Part shown: positions 35,944-44,524 of the stretch, piece after piece
Numbering within the stretch: the stretch's first letter is position 1
Layout: each line of letters starts with the position of its first letter
Source of the DNA: a bacterium
GTDB taxonomy: Bacteria; Verrucomicrobiota; Verrucomicrobiia; Opitutales; Opitutaceae
Length of the DNA: 47,010 nt
Direction: 5' to 3'
Assembly: GCA_010027235.1 (NCBI GenBank)
Contig: RGVP01000005.1
Span: forward strand, 1 to 47,010
The notes under the pieces: generated by a model
Databases searched by the model: none
Told to the model about the DNA's origin: nothing
Seen by the model: only the letters and a program-made list of their open reading frames with translations
Translations under genes and position numbers: made by a program

Positions 35944-38900
35944 ATGAAAATTATTTGCATGAACTCCCGTTTATTCAGCGGACTTTGCGGCTCACTGCTC
36001 AAGTGTGGGCGCCCTTTTTTGGCGCTGCTCATGGCGTTGATTGTGCCAAGCGCTCAGGCTACCGATTTGTTAAGCGAGAATTTTGATGGCCTCACGACGA
36101 GCGTGGCCATTCCCACCGTTCCTGTTGCCACCTCGGTCAACGGGGTAAAGGCATCGGGCCAAGTCACGGCCATCGCGGGCGTCACTGCCATCGGATCCGG
36201 CGGAAAGGTCGCGTGGTTGAATGATGTGGGGACTTCGTCCGGCCAGTTGGAGTTTAATGCCGGCGCCAGCGGGCAGACCACTTTGGCGGTTGCCTTTGAT
36301 CTGTATAACAACGCCACGCCCTCGGCCACCGGCACCCAGCCGATCAACATCGGTTTGCTGGCTTGGAATAGTGCCGTCGCGACCGCGGGGGGTTCCTCTG
36401 CAAAACGGATCGCGGCGGTCACCTTCAACCAATTTGGTTCTTTGACCACGCCGGTTTTTTCCGTGCAGGGCAATGGCACGGTCTACACCGGCAGCTACGC
36501 CGTGGGCACCAAGCAGTCGGTGAAGATTTTTGCCAACGATCATGATACGAACAGCATAAATTATATCGGGCCGGACTCGGCCTTTCGCACGCTCGGCGCC
36601 AATAGTTTTTCCGTGTTCTTGAATGGGACGTTTGTTGTGGCCTCTGCATTCAACCCTACCGCTACCGACAACGCTGCGGTGCTGCTGACCGGGAATAGCA
36701 ACCTCGGCCGTCTCGGTTTTAATACATCCACCACCAACCTGGGCAATTGGCTGATCGATAACGTCGTTATCGCGGATATCACGGCCGCGGTTCCGCCGAC
36801 CCCAGTCGTGACCAGCACACTGACCGCTAGCGGTCAGGTCGGAAACCCGTTTCGTTACCAAATCACAGCCTCCAATACCCCGACCTCATTTAATGCCACC
36901 GGTCTGCCCGCTGGTTTGAGTATAAACAGTAACACCGGCGAGATCACAGGCACCCCGACCGCCATCGGCACCGCCAATATCACCCTTTCCGCCATCAATG
37001 GCGGTGGCACGGGTTCGGCCACCTTGGTCCTCACGGTTACGGCGGCGGCTCCGCTGATTACGAGCGCCTTGACGGCCAGTGGCCGGGAGTCCGCCGCGTT
37101 CCGGTATCAGATCACGGCTACCGGTGCGCCCGGGACTTTTGGTGCTTCTGGCCTGCCGGCTGGCCTGAGCCTGGATGCCGCGACGGGTGTCATCGCCGGC
37201 ACTCCCGCCGTTGGCTCGGCCGGAAGCTGGAACATCACCCTTTCCGCCACGGCGGGCGGCGCCACTGGCACGGCGATCCTGAATCTAACGGTCGTGGATC
37301 GGTTCGCGGCTTTGCGGACGGCATGGCAGAGCACCTTGATCGCGGATGTCACTTCCTCTAAGAGCACTTCCAGTATTAACACGCGTTCCTCGGGTTATCA
37401 AACAACGCTGCTTTACACCGTAAGTTCGATTAAGGTGACCAATGGAGGCGCGGGCTACACCACCGCGCCTACCGTTACCCTGTCAGGAGGAGCGGGCAGC
37501 GGCGCCACCGCCACGGCCACGATTTCGGCGGGCAAGGTTTCGGCCATTATTGTAACTAGTGGCGGTTCGGGCTACACCACGCCGCCGGTCGTGAGCTTCA
37601 GTGGCGGCGAAGGCACCGGTGCAGTTGGGTTGCCCCAGATCGCCCTTTGGAGCGACCTTCCCCTCGCGCCCCAGACGGGAGTAAGTGCGGATGTTGCTTC
37701 GGGTAACATCGCGGATTCCTTTAAGCGCCTCGAATACATGGCCCAAGCTTATGCCATACCGGCCTGTGCGCTTTATCAAAATGATGCGCTCCGGGCTGCG
37801 ATTGTCGGCGGTTTGGACTGGCTCACCGCGAATGTTTATACCGCCACCGGCACGCAGTTTGGCAATTGGTATGACTGGGAAATCGCCGCCCCGCAGGCGC
37901 TCAACAACGCTGCGGTCCTGCTCCTCTCGAACCCAGTCGCGTTGGACTCAACCCGAATCATAAACTATATCAAGGCCGCCTATAATTTCGGTCCAAACAG
38001 TGTTAATCAAAGGGACTATTTTTATTGGGGAGCTTTAACGGGCGCCAATACCTCCAACGCCGCGCTCACCATGGCGGTTCAAGGCATGCTCCTGGGTAAT
38101 GGTTCGGCCACCGTGACCCGGGTTTGGCAAAATACCGTCGGCCATCCGGTGAACCCCCAGACCGACTACACTATCACTGGCAGCCTGCTCCTTGACGAGG
38201 CCCGAGGCAACCTGAGTGGAGACAATCCTTTTGATTTCGACGGCCGGAGCGTCTTTACCGAAGTGGATAGCGGGGATGGTTTTTATGCGGACGGCTCTTT
38301 TATCTTTCACTACAATATTCCCTACACCGGCCAATACGGCCAGGAACTGGTGGAGAATATCTCTATTCTGGTGAAGTTACTCTATGGCTCGCCTTGGGAG
38401 ATTACCGACCCGGAGCTTTCGAATATCTATGGCTGGATCACCAAGGGCTTCGCGCCCTGTATGTATCATGGCGCCATGATGGATATGGTGCGGGGTCGTG
38501 CCATTGCCTCCTCCTCTTCCGATGAATATAGCGTCGGGGCCCGACTGATTGCGAATATCCGCTCAATCGCCAGCTTCGCGCCCACCGCCGTCGCGGCCGA
38601 GTTGACGGCCTTCGCGGACTCCCCGCAACTGCCCCCCGGCCAGTATCATTTCCCCAGCATGGACCGAGTCGTCGCTTTTCGCGCGGGTTACGGCTTTGGC
38701 CTGAGCATGTCATCCACCCGCGTAGGGGGTTACGAAATCAATACCACCTCCCCCACCAACTTAAAAGGTTGGTATACCGGTGCCGGCGTGACCTACCTCT
38801 ACTTGGGCGACGCCGATACTCAATACACGGACAATTATTGGGCGACCGTGGATTGGTATCATCTCCCCGGGACGACGGCCGAGTTGAGCTCCGCCCCCGA

Positions 38901-41547
38901 TTATGCGGTGACCGATCAAAATTGGGTGGGTGGCGCGCAGGTCGATAAAACTTATGGCGTAGCTGGTATGTCCGCTCATCCCACTGGCACGGAACTGTAT
39001 GCGAAAAAATCCTGGTTCATGCTGGACGATGAGATCGTTTGCCTCGGGGCCGGCATCACATCCACGACTGCTGGCCATCAGGTAGATACCACAGTGGAGA
39101 ACCGTAAACTCCCGGCTACCGGCGCTACCTCGTTTAACATCGCTGGCACCCCCTACGCCCTGTCCGCATCCTCCCTTTGGCCAAATCCCGTGACGGTCAC
39201 GACCAGCACAGGCGCCACCTGGTGCGCGCTCGGGGGCGTCGGCGGCTATTATTTCCCGGATGGCGGCACCCAATTACAGGCCCAATTCACTACGGGCAGC
39301 GGCGCTTGGACAACCATAAATCCTACCGATTCCGATCCCACCGTATACACGGATTATTATTTAAAACTCTGGTTCAACCACGGCGAGACTCCTGCCAACG
39401 CAAAGTATTCCTATGTTATCCTGCCCAACCGGGATGCCGCCGGCGTTAAGGCCTATGCCGCCAACCCTGATGTCACCATCCTCGCTAATCGAGAACCTAC
39501 CCCCACGACCACCGGCATCCAAGCCGTGAAAAGCCTCACGTCCGGGGTGCTGGCGGCAAATTTCTGGGCCAAAACCAGCGGCCCTGACACGGGTGGGACG
39601 GTAGATATTATCACGGTGAACCGGCAGTCTTCGGTCATTGTAAAAGAAACCTACAACCGCCTCTCGGTGGGCCTAGCCGACCCCACGCAAAATTATACAG
39701 GCACGATCACCGTCACCCTCAGCGGCCGTGCCGCGCTCGGGACCTTGTCCGTCGATCCCGGCGTCACCGTCACCGGAACCAATCCAATCACGCTAAGTGT
39801 GAATGTTAACGGCTCCAAAGGTAAATCCTTTAACGCCTCGTTCCAGACCGCCCCGAAACCAATCATCGATAGCAACCTGACGATGGTGGGCGCCGTCGGC
39901 ACGGCTTTGCAGTATCAAATCGCCGCATCCAATACTCCGAGCCCCAGCAGCTACAGCGCGAGCAATTTGCCGCTTGGGTTGGTCCTGGATTCGGGCACGG
40001 GTGTCATCTCCGGATCACCCACCACGGCAGGCACCTATACCACCACGGTTGGTGTTACCAATAGCAACGGCACCGGCTATGCCACCTTAACCACCTTGGT
40101 GGGCAGCGTTCCGACCGAGATTACTTTCCCGATCACCGCGACCGGGCTCAACACCTGGACCTGCCCGGCCAATATTGCCGCTGTAGAGGTGGCTTGCTGG
40201 GGCGCGGGTGGAGCCGGCGGTAGTGCCCAGCGTAGCGGGGGTAGCGGGACCGTGCAATATGGTGGCGGCGGAGCCGGTGGGGCTTACGCCAAGGTCAACG
40301 CCTTCGCCGTTACACCCGGAAATGTTTACTACATTCAAGTCGGCGCCGGTGGCGTTAATAGTTCCGCTGTAAACGACACCACGGTGCCGGGTGGCGATTC
40401 TTGGTTTAATTCCAGTAATACCCCCTCCTCCACGATTCTGGCCAAGGGTGGCGCTGGCGGGCAGAGCGCGATCGGCAACACCGGAACCACCGCCTACGGC
40501 ACGGGTGGGTCAGGGACTACCACCGGCAGTGTGGGTGAGGTGCTTTACGCTGGGGGTAATGGGGCCAATGGCCTGAGCGGCTTCGCGGGTGGCGGCGGTA
40601 GCGGAGCTGGTTCCGCCAGCTCTGGAAACGCTGCGACCAATAACCTCGGTGCGGTCGCGCCCACCGGCAGCGGGGCAGGGGGCACCGGACCCACGACTGG
40701 CTCGGTGAGCGGCGGCAACGGCTCTGCACCCGGTGGCGGTGGCGCTGGCGCTAGAGATTCCAGTGGTATCACAATTGCCTCCGGGACCGGTGGGGCCGGT
40801 CGGGTTCTGATCAGGGTCAAGGAACTAGTCGTGTCCGCCACCCGCCCCACGCTCGGCCAACCCTCGGCTACGGCGATCACGGATACGCTTGCTACCCTCG
40901 GCGGTAACGTCACCGGCGACGGCGGGGCTAGCGTCTCCGCGCGGGGCGTAGTTTACGCGCTGACCTCCGCCAATACCAACCCGCAACTCGGCGGCACCGG
41001 CGTGACGGCGCTCGCGACCACCGGCACCACCGGCGTTTTCACCGTCAACGCCTCCGGTCTCGCGCCAGGCATGGCCTACACCTTCGCGGCCTACGCGACC
41101 AACGCCCAAGGCACCACTTATAGCGCGACCGGGACTTTCAACACCCAAACTTCGCTCGAGGCTTGGCGGCAGGCCCAATTTGGCGGCACCGCCAATTCCG
41201 GAGAAGCGGCCGACACCGCTGACCCCGATGCCGACGGCCTGGCCAACAGCGTGGAATACGTCTTCGGCACGGCGCCCCGAGCCTCCGACTCCGCCGTCCT
41301 GCTGTCCTTGCAGCGCTCGGGTTCTGGTCTCGCTTTCAGTTTTCTGGCACAAAGCGCCATTGGCCAAGGCTACACCGGGCTTTCCCGCCACTACGCTGTG
41401 GAAAGCAATACCGACCTCACTAACGCCGCCGGTTGGACCACCGTCCCAGGGTTTTCCGATATCGTAGGCGACGGCCAGACAGTCTCTGGCACCCCTGCGC
41501 TGGTCGCCCCAAAGGTATTTTTCCGACTCAAGGCCTGGCTGCGCTAG
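35944..41547 (+). CDS. Giant secreted polysaccharide lyase family 8 protein
   Basis: The 1867-residue protein has a signal peptide (1-39). An N-terminal beta-sandwich (40-280) and two putative-Ig (He_PIG) domains (280-460) precede the PL8 catalytic region (about 460-1320). N702 in TGANTSN, H789 and Y798 in [17 protein letters not shown], and R850/R852 in MVRGRAIAS fit the PL8 Asn/His/Tyr/Arg set; His and Tyr are nine residues apart as in pneumococcal hyaluronate lyase. An unusual repeat (about 494-561; [19 protein letters not shown] and [19 protein letters not shown]) interrupts the start of the catalytic alpha-domain. Downstream are another He_PIG (about 1305-1390), a Gly-rich domain (1392-1622), an Fn3-like domain, and the DPDADG C-terminal module from about 1735, ending [12 protein letters not shown]8 enzymes cut hyaluronan, chondroitin, xanthan or related uronate polymers; which one is unknown. 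Confidence 0.86.
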   Translation: MKIICMNSRLFSGLCGSLLKCGRPFLALLMALIVPSAQATDLLSENFDGLTTSVAIPTVPVATSVNGVKASGQVTAIAGVTAIGSGGKVAWLNDVGTSSGQLEFNAGASGQTTLAVAFDLYNNATPSATGTQPINIGLLAWNSAVATAGGSSAKRIAAVTFNQFGSLTTPVFSVQGNGTVYTGSYAVGTKQSVKIFANDHDTNSINYIGPDSAFRTLGANSFSVFLNGTFVVASAFNPTATDNAAVLLTGNSNLGRLGFNTSTTNLGNWLIDNVVIADITAAVPPTPVVTSTLTASGQVGNPFRYQITASNTPTSFNATGLPAGLSINSNTGEITGTPTAIGTANITLSAINGGGTGSATLVLTVTAAAPLITSALTASGRESAAFRYQITATGAPGTFGASGLPAGLSLDAATGVIAGTPAVGSAGSWNITLSATAGGATGTAILNLTVVDRFAALRTAWQSTLIADVTSSKSTSSINTRSSGYQTTLLYTVSSIKVTNGGAGYTTAPTVTLSGGAGSGATATATISAGKVSAIIVTSGGSGYTTPPVVSFSGGEGTGAVGLPQIALWSDLPLAPQTGVSADVASGNIADSFKRLEYMAQAYAIPACALYQNDALRAAIVGGLDWLTANVYTATGTQFGNWYDWEIAAPQALNNAAVLLLSNPVALDSTRIINYIKAAYNFGPNSVNQRDYFYWGALTGANTSNAALTMAVQGMLLGNGSATVTRVWQNTVGHPVNPQTDYTITGSLLLDEARGNLSGDNPFDFDGRSVFTEVDSGDGFYADGSFIFHYNIPYTGQYGQELVENISILVKLLYGSPWEITDPELSNIYGWITKGFAPCMYHGAMMDMVRGRAIASSSSDEYSVGARLIANIRSIASFAPTAVAAELTAFADSPQLPPGQYHFPSMDRVVAFRAGYGFGLSMSSTRVGGYEINTTSPTNLKGWYTGAGVTYLYLGDADTQYTDNYWATVDWYHLPGTTAELSSAPDYAVTDQNWVGGAQVDKTYGVAGMSAHPTGTELYAKKSWFMLDDEIVCLGAGITSTTAGHQVDTTVENRKLPATGATSFNIAGTPYALSASSLWPNPVTVTTSTGATWCALGGVGGYYFPDGGTQLQAQFTTGSGAWTTINPTDSDPTVYTDYYLKLWFNHGETPANAKYSYVILPNRDAAGVKAYAANPDVTILANREPTPTTTGIQAVKSLTSGVLAANFWAKTSGPDTGGTVDIITVNRQSSVIVKETYNRLSVGLADPTQNYTGTITVTLSGRAALGTLSVDPGVTVTGTNPITLSVNVNGSKGKSFNASFQTAPKPIIDSNLTMVGAVGTALQYQIAASNTPSPSSYSASNLPLGLVLDSGTGVISGSPTTAGTYTTTVGVTNSNGTGYATLTTLVGSVPTEITFPITATGLNTWTCPANIAAVEVACWGAGGAGGSAQRSGGSGTVQYGGGGAGGAYAKVNAFAVTPGNVYYIQVGAGGVNSSAVNDTTVPGGDSWFNSSNTPSSTILAKGGAGGQSAIGNTGTTAYGTGGSGTTTGSVGEVLYAGGNGANGLSGFAGGGGSGAGSASSGNAATNNLGAVAPTGSGAGGTGPTTGSVSGGNGSAPGGGGAGARDSSGITIASGTGGAGRVLIRVKELVVSATRPTLGQPSATAITDTLATLGGNVTGDGGASVSARGVVYALTSANTNPQLGGTGVTALATTGTTGVFTVNASGLAPGMAYTFAAYATNAQGTTYSATGTFNTQTSLEAWRQAQFGGTANSGEAADTADPDADGLANSVEYVFGTAPRASDSAVLLSLQRSGSGLAFSFLAQSAIGQGYTGLSRHYAVESNTDLTNAAGWTTVPGFSDIVGDGQTVSGTPALVAPKVFFRLKAWLR

Positions 41548-41572
41548 GCTTGGCCGCTCGCACTGCCGTGTC

Positions 41573-44524
41573 GTGAAAAAATTCTCCGCACTCACCGCGT
41601 TTTTAGGGCTGGTTTTTCCGTTTGCGGGACCCGCGCAGACCCCGACTGGGGCCTGGGTTTATCCTTCGGCGGCTGGGGATCTGCTTTATCAACTGGACGA
41701 GCGCGGGCAGCGCATCGCCGATTTTTCAAACTGCGGTTATCGCGGTGGCGATGAACCCCTGCCCGAGGTCGCCGCCACCATCCCCGCGTCGCGCTGGTTG
41801 TCGGTTTCACCTGGTCCCGGGGACGACACCGACCTCCTGCAGACGGCGATCAACACCGTCTCGGCCTACACCCCCGACGCCGCCGGTTGGCGTGGGGTGG
41901 TTTTCCTTTCCGCCGGCGAGTATCAACTGGCCAATACCGTTAAAATCTCCGCAAGCGGCGTGGTTTTAAAAGGTGCCGGCCCCGATCCCGCGACGGGCAC
42001 CCGCTTGCGCGCGACCGATCCGCGTCAATACACCGTCCTCCAAGTCCTCGGCACCGGCAGCCGCAGCGTTGTTAGTGGAACGACTCGCAACCTCGTCCAG
42101 ACTCTCATGCCGGCTGGCGCGCGGACGTTTCAGGTTGATTCCACCACGGGTCTCGCGGTCGGTCACACCGTCATCGTGAAACGCCCCAGCCCAGAAAACT
42201 GGATCGTGGATCTCGGCATGGATCAACTCGGGCCGGGCACCGGCGGCGATCCGGATGTGGTGCCTTGGACCGCCGGATCCCGTGATCTCCTCTTCGACCG
42301 CGTGATCACCCGCATTGAGGGCAAGTGGGTCACGGTGGACGCGCCGATTCCGCAGAGCATCGAGTCCCGCTACGGCGGCGGCCAGATCTGGCGCTACACC
42401 TGGACGGGCCGCATCCAACAGGTCGGCATCGAAGATCTGTATGGATTCTCCGACTACGCCTCGCCGACCGACGAGGCCCACGCCTGGACCTTCATCGAGC
42501 TTAGCAGGCTTCAGCACGGCTGGGTGCGCAACATCACCGCGCAATATTTTGGCTACTCCGCTGTGCTTGCCGGGACCGACTGCAAGTGGCTGACCGTCTC
42601 TGGGTCGCGTTGCCTCGATCCGATTTCGATCATCACTGGCTCCCGGCGTTATTCCTTCAATAACGACGATGGCGAGCTGTGTCTGTTTATCGATAACTTC
42701 GCACGCAGGGGCCGTCACGATTTTGTATTCGGCTCGTTGGTCCCCGGACCCAACGCCTTCGTGCACTGCACCGCCGAATCGGCCTACGCCGACACCGGCC
42801 CGCACCATCGCTGGACGGTCGGCGCCCTCTTCGACAACGTTGCGGTCGGCGGCAACGAGCTGAACATCCAGAACCGCGGCAACGCCGGCACCGGCCACGG
42901 CTGGGCAGGTGCATACTCGGTGGTCTGGAACTCGGTCGCTAACGCCTTCCGCGTGCGTAACCCACCTACGGCCCGAAACTGGCTGGTTGGCTCGAAGGGC
43001 GCCATCCTCGCCAGTGCCTTTCCCGTCGGGGCCGATCCCGACGGCACTTACGACGGCTCCGGCTCGGCCGGCCGGGCGGTGTATCCACGCAGCCTTTACC
43101 ATGGCCAACTTCAGCAGCGCCTGAAGCGCCCGCGTTCCGAGTTTCGCGAGGTCTGGCTCGGCGATATCGACCAGCAGACAAGCTCCGGCGGCACAGGAGA
43201 GGCCGTGGCCTGCAACTCCACCTGGCTTGCTGGAGTCGAAGCCGTAGACGCCCTGCCGGCGGCGTCTTTATTCGATGCAACGACCATCCGGCGGCACGTC
43301 GCCTTCAGCTTCTCGTTCTCTCTTGATCCCGGCGATGTGGTGGTCGCCGCCGCGCTCACCGTTGGGCTTCGCGCGGTCGGTTCCACCGCGGCCGCCAGCG
43401 ACGACACCTTGCGACTCGATGACTTAGCGACGCCGCTTTCCTGCGCCGCGCTCGGCTGGATGCCCATTTCCGCCGATGGTTCCGCCTCGCGCACCATCGC
43501 GGTCGAGCCCTCCCTGCTAGCCGATGGCCGCCTTGACGTTGCGCTCGGTCCGGACTGTTCGGTCGACTACGCTGTCCTGTTGCTTCAAGTCGCCAAGTCG
43601 CTTCCAGCTTCGCGCACCGTGGAGATCGCGCCCACGGCGGACGCATTTGTGCGCGCCGGCACCGACTTCCAAACGGTTAACTACGGTTCCGCCCAAACGC
43701 TGATCGCGCGTGATGCGACCAGCGGCGCGACTAACCACGAAACTTTCCTGAGGTGGGATCTCTCCGGGCTGGGGGCCGAGGTGCTCGATGCCCGCGTGCG
43801 CCTCGCCGGCATTTCCACCGTCCAAGCAGGCAATGAAAATGTCGTCGCCTTAACCAGTGCTGACTGGGCTGAGGACAAGCTTGTCTACGGTAACAAACCC
43901 GCTTCCGGAAAACCCTTCGCCCAATGGCTCCCGGTCGCCGGAGCTGCGGCCGAATTTAATGTCAGCGCGCCGCTCGCCGCCGCCCGGCTCCGCGATGCGC
44001 AACTGGCCCTACGCGTCTTCGCGACGGGCGACTATGGCGCAGCGGGCGAGGTCGGCTACGCTTCGCGCGAAAGCGCTTCCGTGGCAGACCGCCCGCGACT
44101 GGTCCTGACGCTCGCTGGCTCCACGGCCTCCATCGCCGACTGGCGGGCGACGCGCTTCGGCACTTTTGCCAACGCGGCCGATGCCGCTGATCTGGCCGAT
44201 CCGGATGGCGATACGTTTACCAACCTGCAGGAATATGTCTTCGGCACCGATCCGCTCGTTCGCGAAACGGGCGGATTGTTATCCCTCGTTTCCGCGGCGG
44301 AGGTCTTGTCACTCGCCTTTACCGCCCGAGCAGCGACCGGTCCGGGCTACGCTGGACTGGCTCGGCGCTACGCGGTCGAGACCAGTTCCGACCTGACCAA
44401 CCCCGGCGGCTGGTCAGTGCTTCCCGGCTACGCCGGCGTCGCCGGCGCAGACCAATCGGTTTTGTTGACCGTCACCGGCCCCGCCCCACGCCAATTTTTT
44501 CGTCTTAAATCCTGGCTTCAATGA
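41573..44524 (+). CDS. Secreted beta-helix protein with DNRLRE/CBM96-like domain and C-terminal module
   Basis: The 983-residue protein starts with GTG at 41573 and a signal peptide (1-22). The N-terminal domain (about 25-540) is a pectate-lyase-like beta-helix with motifs GDDTDLLQTAIN, RGRHDFVFGSLVPGPNAFV, TGPHHRWTVGALFDNV and GTGHGWAGAYSVVWN, a family common in Planctomycetes and Verrucomicrobia but without assured CAZy number. At about 680-850 lies a DNRLRE domain (PTADAFVRAGTDFQTVNYGS, HETFLRWDLSGL), now linked to alginate-binding CBM96. The end (855-983) repeats the DLADPDGDTFTNLQEYVFG module ending QFFRLKSWLQ. The stop overlaps the next start (ATGA). Uronate-polymer binding or cleavage is likely. 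Confidence 0.8.
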   Translation: MKKFSALTAFLGLVFPFAGPAQTPTGAWVYPSAAGDLLYQLDERGQRIADFSNCGYRGGDEPLPEVAATIPASRWLSVSPGPGDDTDLLQTAINTVSAYTPDAAGWRGVVFLSAGEYQLANTVKISASGVVLKGAGPDPATGTRLRATDPRQYTVLQVLGTGSRSVVSGTTRNLVQTLMPAGARTFQVDSTTGLAVGHTVIVKRPSPENWIVDLGMDQLGPGTGGDPDVVPWTAGSRDLLFDRVITRIEGKWVTVDAPIPQSIESRYGGGQIWRYTWTGRIQQVGIEDLYGFSDYASPTDEAHAWTFIELSRLQHGWVRNITAQYFGYSAVLAGTDCKWLTVSGSRCLDPISIITGSRRYSFNNDDGELCLFIDNFARRGRHDFVFGSLVPGPNAFVHCTAESAYADTGPHHRWTVGALFDNVAVGGNELNIQNRGNAGTGHGWAGAYSVVWNSVANAFRVRNPPTARNWLVGSKGAILASAFPVGADPDGTYDGSGSAGRAVYPRSLYHGQLQQRLKRPRSEFREVWLGDIDQQTSSGGTGEAVACNSTWLAGVEAVDALPAASLFDATTIRRHVAFSFSFSLDPGDVVVAAALTVGLRAVGSTAAASDDTLRLDDLATPLSCAALGWMPISADGSASRTIAVEPSLLADGRLDVALGPDCSVDYAVLLLQVAKSLPASRTVEIAPTADAFVRAGTDFQTVNYGSAQTLIARDATSGATNHETFLRWDLSGLGAEVLDARVRLAGISTVQAGNENVVALTSADWAEDKLVYGNKPASGKPFAQWLPVAGAAAEFNVSAPLAAARLRDAQLALRVFATGDYGAAGEVGYASRESASVADRPRLVLTLAGSTASIADWRATRFGTFANAADAADLADPDGDTFTNLQEYVFGTDPLVRETGGLLSLVSAAEVLSLAFTARAATGPGYAGLARRYAVETSSDLTNPGGWSVLPGYAGVAGADQSVLLTVTGPAPRQFFRLKSWLQ

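Noticed and set aside
40200-40800. Tandem repeat or CRISPR-like array in Gly-rich DNA
   Set aside because: The repetition comes from Gly-rich codons in a coding region; units are not regular and no spacers exist.
41966-43108. 380-codon minus-strand open frame
   Set aside because: It is antisense to the conserved beta-helix protein and has no motif or plausible start context.
20160-44524. Type IX secretion C-terminal domain
   Set aside because: The shared C-terminal module is unlike the known type IX signals of Bacteroidota and no type IX component is present.
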